Shown one piece after another: positions 52,720 through 63,800 of a stretch of DNA of 64,000 nt. Each line of letters starts with the position of its first letter. The first letter of the stretch is position 1. The position numbers were made by a program, and so were the translations under genes. The notes beneath the pieces were generated by a model. The model had not been told where the DNA came from. It ran no database searches and saw nothing but the letters and a program-made list of their open reading frames with translations. Source of the DNA: Chaetoderma sp. LZ-2023a (Eukaryota; Mollusca; Caudofoveata; Chaetodermatida; Chaetodermatidae); NCBI GenBank assembly GCA_034401795.1, contig CM067372.1, positions 16,214,424 to 16,278,423 of the forward strand, read 5' to 3'.

Positions 52720-55700
52720 TATCCGTTTTTTGGATGGATGGGATATCAATGTTTCTTGGATGGATGGGATATCAATGTTTCGTGGATGGATGGGATATCA
52801 ATGTTTCTTGGATGGATGGGATATCAATGTTTCTTGGATGGATGGGATATCAATGCCTCCTGGATGGATGGGATATCAATGTTTCTTTGATGGATCTGAT
52901 ATCAATGATTCTTGGACGGATGGGATATCAATGTTCCTTGGATGGATGGGATAACAATGTTTCTTGGATGGATGTGATATCAATGTTTCTTGGATGGATG
53001 AGATATCAAAGTTTCTTGGATGGATGAGATATCAATGTTTCTTGGATGGATCTGATATCAATATTTCTTGGATGTATGGGATATCAAAGTTTCTTGGATG
53101 GATGTGATATCAATGTTTCTTGGATGGATGCGATATCAAACTTTCTTGGATGGATGTGATATCAATGTTTCTCGGATGGATGTGATATCAATGTTTCTTG
53201 GATGGATGGGATAGCAATGTTCCTTGGATTGATGGGATATCAATGTTTCTTGGATAGATGGGATATCAATGTTCCTTGGATGGATGGGATATCAATGTTT
53301 CTTGGATGGATGGGATATAAATGTTTTTTGGATGGATGGGATATCAATGTTTCTCGGATGGATGTGGGATCAATGTTTCTTGGATGCATGGGATATCAAT
53401 GTTTCTTGGATGGATGTGATATCAAAGTTTCTTGGGTAGATGTGATATTAATGTTTCGTGGATGGATGGGATATCAATGTTTCTTGGATGCATGGGATAT
53501 CAATGTTTCTTGGATAGAGGGGATATTAATGTTCCTTGGATTGATGCTATATCAACGTTTCTTGGATGGATGGGATATCAAAGTTTCTTGGGTGGATGTG
53601 ATATTAATATTTCTTGGATGGATGGGATATCAATGTTTCTTGGATGGATGAGATATCAGAGTTTCTTGGATGGATGAGATATCAATGTTTCTTGGATGGA
53701 TCTGATATCAATGTTTCGTGGATGGATGGGATATCCGTTTTTTGGATGGATGGGATATCAATGTTTCTTGGATGGATGGGATATCAATGTTTCTTGGATG
53801 GATGGGATATCAATGTTTCTTGGATGGAAGGGATATCAATGTTTCTTGGATGGATGGGATATCAATGTCTCTTGGATGGATGGGATATCATTGTTTCTTT
53901 GATGGATCTAATATCAATGATTCTTGGACGGATGGGATATCAATGTTTCTTGGACGGATGGGATATCAATGTTCCTTCGATGTATGGGATAGCAATGTTT
54001 ATTGGATGGATGTGATATCAATGTTTCTTGGATGGATGAGATATCAAAGTTTCTTGGGTGGATGAGATATCAATGTTTCTTGGATGGATCTGATATCAAT
54101 GTTTCTTGGATGGATTGGATATCAAAGTTTCTTGGATGGATGTGATATCAATGTTTCTTGGATGGATGCGATATCAAACTTTCTTGGATGGATGTGATAT
54201 CAATGTTTCTCGGATGGATGTGATATCAATGTTTCTTGGATGGATGGGATATCAATGTTCCTTGGATTGATGGGATATCAATGTTTCTTGGATGGATGTG
54301 ATATCAATGTTTCCTGGACGGATGGGATATCAATGTTACTTGGATGGATGGGATATCAAGGTTTCTTGGATGGATGGGATATCAATGTTTCTTGAATGGA
54401 TGCGATATCAAACTTTCTTGGATTGATGGGATATCAATATTTCTGGGTGGATGTGATATCAATGTTTCTTGGATGGATGGGATATCAATGTTCCTTGGAT
54501 TGATGCGATATCAAAGTTTCTTGGATGGATGGGATATCAAAGTTTCTTGGGTGGATGTGATATCAATGTTTCTTGGATGGATGAGATATCAATGTTTCTT
54601 GGATGGATGTGATATCAATGTGTCGTGGATGGATGGGATATCAATGTTTCTTGGATGCATGGGATATCAATGTTTCTTGGATAGAGGGGATATTAATGTT
54701 CCTTGGATTGATGCGATATCAAAGTTTCTTGGATGGATGGGATATCAAAGTTTCTTGGGTGGATGTGATATTAATGTTTCTTGGATGGATGGGATATCAA
54801 TGTGTCTTGGATGGATGGGATATCAATGTTTCTTGGATGGATGGGATATCAATGTTCCTTGGATGGATGGGATAACAATGTTTCTTGGATGGATGTGATA
54901 TCAATGTGTCTTGGATGGATGGGATATCAATGTTTCTTGGATGGATGGGATATCAATGTTTCTTGGACGGATGGGATATCAATGTTTCTTGGATGGATGG
55001 GGTATCAATGTTTCTTGGATGGATGGGATATCAATGTTTCTTGGATGGATGGAATATCAATAATTCTGGGATGGATGTGATATCAATGTTTCTTGGATGG
55101 ATGGGATATCAATGTTTCTTGGGATGGATGCGATATCAAATTTTCTATGATGCATGGGATATCAGTGTTTCTTGGATGGATGGGATATCAGTGTTTCTTG
55201 GATGGATGGGATAACAATGTTTCTTGGATGGATGGGATATCAATGTTTCTTGAATGCACGGGATATCAATGTTCCTTGGATGGATGGGATAACAATGTTT
55301 CTTGGATGGATGTGATATCAATGTTTCTTGGATGGATGGGATATCAATGTTTCTTGGATGGATGCAATATCAATGTGTCTTGGATGGATGGGATATCAAT
55401 GTTTCTTGGATGGATGGGATATCGATGTTTCTTGGATGGATCTGATATCAATGTTTCGTGGATGGATGGTATATCCTTTTTTTGGATGGATGGGATATCA
55501 ATGTTTCTTGGATGGATGGGATATCAATGTTTCTTGGATGGATGGGATATCAATGTTTCTTGGATGGAAGGGATATCAATGTTTCTTGGATGGATGGGAT
55601 ATCAATGTCTCTTGGATGGATGGGATATCAATGTTTCTTTGATGGATCTGATATCAATGATTCTCGGACGGATGGGATATCGATGTTTCTTGGACGGATG

Positions 55701-56020
55701 GGATATCAATGTTCCTTCGATGTATGGGATAGCAATGTTTATTGGATGTATGTGATATCAATGTTTCTTGGATGGATGAGATATCAAAGTTTCTTGGATG
55801 GAGGAGATATCAATGTTTCTTGGATGGATCTGATATCAATGTTTCTTGGATGGATTGGATATCAAATTTTCTTGGATGGATGTGATATCAATGTTTCTTG
55901 GATGGATGCGATATCAAACTTTCTTGGATGGATGTGATATCAATGTTTCTCGGATGGATGTGATATCAATGTTTCTTGGATGGATGGGATATCAATGTTC
56001 CTTGGATTGATGGGATATCA
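52720..56020 (+). repeat. HOR family H, copy 1
   Basis: From about 52,770 to 55,899 it matches 60,871-64,000 at an offset of 8,101 bp. From about 53,476 to 56,020 it matches 58,331-60,875 at 4,855 bp. TATCCG monomers lie at 52720 and 53732, and the variant TATCCTTTTTTTGG at 55472. Other tags are TTGATGCTATATCAACG, AATAATTCTGGG, TTTCTATGATGC and TTCGATGTATGGG. A GATGGAGGAG at 55,801 distinguishes this copy from the other two. Confidence 0.9.
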
Positions 56021-58330
56021 ATGTTTCTTGGATGGATGTGATATCAATGTTTCTTGGATGGATGGGATATCAATGTTCCTTGGATGGATGGGATATCAAT
56101 GTTTCTTGGATGGATGGGATATAAATGTTTCTTGGATGGATGGGATATCAAGGTTTCTCGGATGGATGTGATATCAATGTTTCTTGCATGCATGGGATAT
56201 CAATGTTTCTTGGATGGATGTGATATCAAAGTTTCTTGGGTGGATGTGATATTAATGTTTCGTGGATGGATGGGATATTAATGTTTCTTGGATGGATGGG
56301 ATATCAATGTTTCTTGGATGGGTGTGATATCAATGTGTCGTGGATGGATGGGATATCAATGTTTCTTGGATGCATGGGATATCAATGTTTCTTGGATAGA
56401 GGGGATATTAATGTTCCTTGGATTGATGCGATATCAAAGTTTCTTGGATGGATGGGATATCAAAGTTTCTTGGGTGGATGTGATATTAATGTTTCTTGGA
56501 TGGATGGGATATCAATGTTTCTTGGATGGATGAGATATGAAAGTTTCTTGGATGGATGAGATATCAATGTTTCTTGGATGGATCTGATATCAATGTTTCT
56601 TGAATGGAGGGGATATCAAAGTTTCTTGGATGGATGGGATATCAATGTTTCTTGGATGGATGGGATATCGATGTTTCTTGGATGGATCTGATATCAATGT
56701 TTCGTGGATGGATGGGATATCCGTTTTTTGGATGGATGGGATATCAATGTTTCTTGGATGGATGGGATATCAATGTTTTTTGTATGGATGAGATATCAAT
56801 GTTTCTTGGCTGGAAGGGATATCAATGTTTCTTGGATGGATGGGATATCAATGTGTCTTGGATGGATGGGATATCAATGTTTCTTTGATGGATCTGATAT
56901 CAATGATTCTTGGACGGATGGGATATCAATGTTTCTTGGACGGATGGGATATCAATGTTCCTTCGATGTATGGGATAGCAATGTTTATTGGATGGATGTG
57001 ATATCAATGTTTCTTGGATGGATGAGATATCAAAGTTTCTTGGATGGATGAGATATCAATGTTTCTTGGATGGATCTGATATCAATGTTTCTTGGATGGA
57101 TTGGATATCAAAGTTTCTTGGATGGATGTGATATCAATGTTTCTTGGATGAATGCGATATCAATCTTTCTTGGATGGATGTGATATCAATGTTTCTCGGA
57201 TGGATGTGATATCAATGTTTCTTGGATGGATGGGATATCAATGTTCCTTGGATTGATGGGATATCAATGTTTCTTGGATGGATGTGATATCAATGTTTCT
57301 TGGATGGATGGGATATCAATGTTCCTTGGATGGATGGGATATCAATGTTTCTTGGATGGATGGGATATAAATGTTTCTTGGATGGATGGAATATCAAGGT
57401 TTCTCGGATGGATGTGATATCAATGTTTCTTGCATGCATGGGATATCAATGTTTCTTGGATGGATGTGATATCAAAGTTTCTTGGGTGGATGTGATATTA
57501 ATGTTTCGTGGATGGATGGGATATCAATGTTTCTTGGATGGATGGGATATCAATGTTTCTTGGATGGGTGTGATATCAATGTGTCGTGGATGGATGGGAT
57601 ATCAATGTTTCTTGGATGCATGGGATATCAATGTTTCTTGGATAGAGGGGATATTAATGTTCCTTGGATTGATGCGATATCAGAGTTTCTGGGATGGATG
57701 GGATATGAAAGTTTCTTGGGTGGATGTGATATTAATGTTTCTTGGATGGATGAGATATGAAAGTTTCTTGGATGGATGAGATATCAATGTTTCTTGGATG
57801 GATCTGATATCAATGTTTCTTGAATGGATGGGATATCAAAGTTTCTTGGATGGATGGGATATCAATGTTTCTTGGATGGATGCGATATCAAACTTTCTCG
57901 GATGGATGTGATATTAATGTTTCGTGGATGGATGGGATATCAATGTTTCTTGGATAGATGGGATATCAATGTTTCTTGGATGGATGGGATATCAATGTTT
58001 CTTGGATGGATGAGATATCAAAGTTTCTTGGATGGATGAGATATCAAAGTTTCTTGGATGGATGGGATATCAATGTTTCTTTGATGGATCTGATATCAAT
58101 GTTTCTTGGATGGATGGGATGTCAATGTTTCTTGGATGGATGGGATATATATGTGTCTTGATGGATGTGATATCACTGTTTCTTGAACGGATGGGATATC
58201 AATGTTTCTTGGATGGATGGGATGTCAATGTTTATTGGATGGATGGGATATCACTGTTTCTTGGATGGATGGGATATCAATGTTTCTCGGATGGATGTGA
58301 TATCAATGTTTCTTGGATGGATGGGATATC
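56021..58330 (+). repeat. Family H spacer with 1,246-bp offset duplication
   Basis: The series after 55980 (GTTCCTTGGATTG, GATATAAATG, CAAGGTTTC, TTGCATGCATGGG, GGGTGGATGTG, GATGGGTGTG) recurs after 57226, 1,246 bp later (48 monomers minus 2; the TATCCG monomer at 56718 gives the -2). The second copy has private CAGAGTTTCTGGG and GATATGAAAG variants near 57,680-57,765. A one-base-short GTCTTGATGGATGTG monomer lies near 58,157. This spacer is absent between the second and third family H copies. Confidence 0.8.
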
Positions 58331-60875
58331 AATGTTTCTTGGATGCATGGGATATCAATGTTTCTTGGATAGAGGGGATATTAATGTTCCTTGGATTGAT
58401 GCTATATCAACGTTTCTTGGATGGATGGGATATCAAAGTTTCTTGGGTGGATGTGATATTAATATTTCTTGGATGGATGGGATATCAATGTTTCTTGGAT
58501 GGATGAGATATCAGAGTTTCTTGGATGGATGAGATATCAATGTTTCTTGGATGGATCTGATATCAATGTTTCGTGGATGGATGGGATATCCGTTTTTTGG
58601 ATGGATGGGATATCAATGTTTCTTGGATGGATGGGATATCAATGTTTCTTGGATGGATGGGATATCAATGTTTCTTGGATGGAAGGGATATCAATGTTTC
58701 TTGGATGGATGGGATATCAATGTCTCTTGGATGGATGGGATATCATTGTTTCTTTGATGGATCTAATATCAATGATTCTTGGACGGATGGGATATCAATG
58801 TTTCTTGGACGGATGGGATATCAATGTTCCTTCGATGTATGGGATAGCAATGTTTATTGGATGGATGTGATATCAATGTTTCTTGGATGGATGAGATATC
58901 AAAGTTTCTTGGGTGGATGAGATATCAATGTTTCTTGGATGGATCTGATATCAATGTTTCTTGGATGGATTGGATATCAAAGTTTCTTGGATGGATGTGA
59001 TATCAATGTTTCTTGGATGGATGCGATATCAAACTTTCTTGGATGGATGTGATATCAATGTTTCTCGGATGGATGTGATATCAATGTTTCTTGGATGGAT
59101 GGGATATCAATGTTCCTTGGATTGATGGGATATCAATGTTTCTTGGATGGATGTGATATCAATGTTTCCTGGACGGATGGGATATCAATGTTACTTGGAT
59201 GGATGGGATATCAAGGTTTCTTGGATGGATGGGATATCAATGTTTCTTGAATGGATGCGATATCAAACTTTCTTGGATTGATGGGATATCAATATTTCTG
59301 GGTGGATGTGATATCAATGTTTCTTGGATGGATGGGATATCAATGTTCCTTGGATTGATGCGATATCAAAGTTTCTTGGATGGATGGGATATCAAAGTTT
59401 CTTGGGTGGATGTGATATCAATGTTTCTTGGATGGATGAGATATCAATGTTTCTTGGATGGATGTGATATCAATGTGTCGTGGATGGATGGGATATCAAT
59501 GTTTCTTGGATGCATGGGATATCAATGTTTCTTGGATAGAGGGGATATTAATGTTCCTTGGATTGATGCGATATCAAAGTTTCTTGGATGGATGGGATAT
59601 CAAAGTTTCTTGGGTGGATGTGATATTAATGTTTCTTGGATGGATGGGATATCAATGTGTCTTGGATGGATGGGATATCAATGTTTCTTGGATGGATGGG
59701 ATATCAATGTTCCTTGGATGGATGGGATAACAATGTTTCTTGGATGGATGTGATATCAATGTGTCTTGGATGGATGGGATATCAATGTTTCTTGGATGGA
59801 TGGGATATCAATGTTTCTTGGACGGATGGGATATCAATGTTTCTTGGATGGATGGGGTATCAATGTTTCTTGGATGGATGGGATATCAATGTTTCTTGGA
59901 TGGATGGAATATCAATAATTCTGGGATGGATGTGATATCAATGTTTCTTGGATGGATGGGATATCAATGTTTCTTGGGATGGATGCGATATCAAATTTTC
60001 TATGATGCATGGGATATCAGTGTTTCTTGGATGGATGGGATATCAGTGTTTCTTGGATGGATGGGATAACAATGTTTCTTGGATGGATGGGATATCAATG
60101 TTTCTTGAATGCACGGGATATCAATGTTCCTTGGATGGATGGGATAACAATGTTTCTTGGATGGATGTGATATCAATGTTTCTTGGATGGATGGGATATC
60201 AATGTTTCTTGGATGGATGCAATATCAATGTGTCTTGGATGGATGGGATATCAATGTTTCTTGGATGGATGGGATATCGATGTTTCTTGGATGGATCTGA
60301 TATCAATGTTTCGTGGATGGATGGTATATCCTTTTTTTGGATGGATGGGATATCAATGTTTCTTGGATGGATGGGATATCAATGTTTCTTGGATGGATGG
60401 GATATCAATGTTTCTTGGATGGAAGGGATATCAATGTTTCTTGGATGGATGGGATATCAATGTCTCTTGGATGGATGGGATATCAATGTTTCTTTGATGG
60501 ATCTGATATCAATGATTCTCGGACGGATGGGATATCGATGTTTCTTGGACGGATGGGATATCAATGTTCCTTCGATGTATGGGATAGCAATGTTTATTGG
60601 ATGTATGTGATATCAATGTTTCTTGGATGGATGAGATATCAAAGTTTCTTGGATGGATGAGATATCAATGTTTCTTGGATGGATCTGATATCAATGTTTC
60701 TTGGATGGATTGGATATCAAATTTTCTTGGATGGATGTGATATCAATGTTTCTTGGATGGATGCGATATCAAACTTTCTTGGATGGATGTGATATCAATG
60801 TTTCTCGGATGGATGTGATATCAATGTTTCTTGGATGGATGGGATATCAATGTTCCTTGGATTGATGGGATATCA
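58331..60875 (+). repeat. HOR family H, copy 2
   Basis: In the stretches I compared with 53,476-56,020, only single substitutions appear (for example GATGAG here against GAGGAG at 55,801). TATCCG lies at 58587 and TATCCTTTTTTTGG at 60327, 1,740 bp apart as in the other two copies. It ends near 60,871, where GGATTGATGGG leads into the TTTCGTGG series of copy 3. Confidence 0.9.
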
Positions 60876-63800
60876 ATGTTTCGTGGATGGATGGGATATC
60901 AATGTTTCTTGGATGGATGGGATATCAATGTTTCTTGGATGGATGGGATATCAATGCCTCCTGGATGGATGGGATATCAATGTTTCTTTGATGGATCTGA
61001 TATCAATGATTCTTGGACGGATGGGATATCAATGTTCCTTGGATGGATGGGATAACAATGTTTCTTGGATGGATGTGATATCAATGTTTCTTGGATGGAT
61101 GAGATATCAAAGTTTCTTGGATGGATGAGATATCAATGTTTCTTGGATGGATCTGATATCAATGTTTCTTGGATGGATGGGATATCAAAGTTTCTTGGAT
61201 GGATGTGATATCAATGTTTCTTGGATGGATGCGATATCAAACTTTCTTGGATGGATGTGATATCAATGTTTCTCGGATGGATGTGATATCAATGTTTCTT
61301 GGATGGATGGGATAGCAATGTTCCTTGGATTGATGGGATATCAATGTTTCTTGGATAGATGGGATATCAATTTTCCTTGGATGGATGGGATATCAATGTT
61401 TCTTGGATGGATGGGATATAAATGTTTTTTGGATGGATGGGATATCAATGTTTCTCGGATGGATGTGGGATCAATGTTTCTTGGATGCATGGGATATCAA
61501 TGTTTCTTGGATGGATGTGATATCAAAGTTTCTTGGGTAGATGTGATATTAATGTTTCGTGGATGGATGGGATATCAATGTTTCTTGGATGCATGGGATA
61601 TCAATGTTTCTTGGATAGAGGGGATATTAATGTTCCTTGGATTGATGCTATATCAACGTTTCTTGGATGGATGTGATATCAAAGTTTCTTGGGTGGATGT
61701 GATATTAATATTTCTTGGATGGATGGGATATCAATGTTTCTTGGATGGATGAGATATCAGAGTTTCTTGGATGGATGAGATATCAATGTTTCTTGGATGG
61801 ATCTGATATCAATGTTTCGTGGATGGATGGGATATCCGTTTTTTGGATGGATGGGATATCAATGTTTCTTGGATGGATGGGATATCAATGTTTCTTGGAT
61901 GGATGGGATATCAATGTTTCTTGGATGGAAGGGATATCAATGTTTCTTGGATGGATGGGATATCAATGTCTCTTGGATGGATGGGATATCATTGTTTCTT
62001 TGATGGATCTAATATCAATGATTCTTGGACGGATGGGATATCAATGTTTCTTGGACGGATGGGATATCAATGTTCCTTCGATGTATGGGATAGCAATGTT
62101 TATTGGATGGATGTGATATCAATGTTTCTTGGATGGATGAGATATCAAAGTTTCTTGGGTGGATGAGATATCAATGTTTCTTGGATGGATCTGATATCAA
62201 TGTTTCTTGGATGGATTGGATATCAAAGTTTCTTGGATGGATGTGATATCAATGTTTCTTGGATGGATGCGATATCAAACTTTCTTGGATGGATGTGATA
62301 TCAATGTTTCTCGGATGGATGTGATATCAATGTTTCTTGGATGGATGGGATATCAATGTTCCTTGGATTGATGGGATATCAATGTTTCTTGGATGGATGT
62401 GATATCAATGTTTCCTGGACGGATGGGATATCAATGTTACTTGGATGGATGGGATATCAAGGTTTCTTGGATGGATGGGATATCAATGTTTCTTGAATGG
62501 ATGCGATATCAAACTTTCTTGGATTGATGGGATATCAATATTTCTGGGTGGATGTGATATCAATGTTTCTTGGATGGATGGGATATCAATGTTCCTTGGA
62601 TTGATGCGATATCAAAGTTTCTTGGATGGATGGGATATCAAAGTTTCTTGGGTGGATGTGATATCAATGTTTCTTGGATGGATGAGATATCAATGTTTCT
62701 TGGATGGATGTGATATCAATGTGTCGTGGATGGATGGGATATCAATGTTTCTTGGATGCATGGGATATCAATGTTTCTTGGATAGAGGGGATATTAATGT
62801 TCCTTGGATTGATGCGATATCAAAGTTTCTTGGATGGATGGGATATCAAAGTTTCTTGGGTGGATGTGATATTAATGTTTCTTGGATGGATGGGATATCA
62901 ATGTGTCTTGGATGGATGGGATATCAATGTTTCTTGGATGGATGGGATATCAATGTTCCTTGGATGGATGGGATAACAATGTTTCTTGGATGGATGTGAT
63001 ATCAATGTGTCTTGGATGGATGGGATATCAATGTTTCTTGGATGGATGGGATATCAATGTTTCTTGGACGGATGGGATATCAATGTTTCTTGGATGGATG
63101 GGGTATCAATGTTTCTTGGATGGATGGGATATCAATGTTTCTTGGATGGATGGAATATCAATAATTCTGGGATGGATGTGATATCAATGTTTCTTGGATG
63201 GATGGGATATCAATGTTTCTTGGGATGGATGCGATATCAAATTTTCTATGATGCATGGGATATCAGTGTTTCTTGGATGGATGGGATATCAGTGTTTCTT
63301 GGATGGATGGGATAACAATGTTTCTTGGATGGATGGGATATCAATGTTTCTTGAATGCACGGGATATCAATGTTCCTTGGATGGATGGGATAACAATGTT
63401 TCTTGGATGGATGTGATATCAATGTTTCTTGGATGGATGGGATATCAATGTTTCTTGGATGGATGCAATATCAATGTGTCTTGGATGGATGGGATATCAA
63501 TGTTTCTTGGATGGATGGGATATCGATGTTTCTTGGATGGATCTGATATCAATGTTTCGTGGATGGATGGTATATCCTTTTTTTGGATGGATGGGATATC
63601 AATGTTTCTTGGATGGATGGGATATCAATGTTTCTTGGATGGATGGGATATCAATGTTTCTTGGATGGAAGGGATATCAATGTTTCTTGGATGGATGGGA
63701 TATCAATGTCTCTTGGATGGATGGGATATCAATGTTTCTTTGATGGATCTGATATCAATGATTCTCGGACGGATGGGATATCGATGTTTCTTGGACGGAT

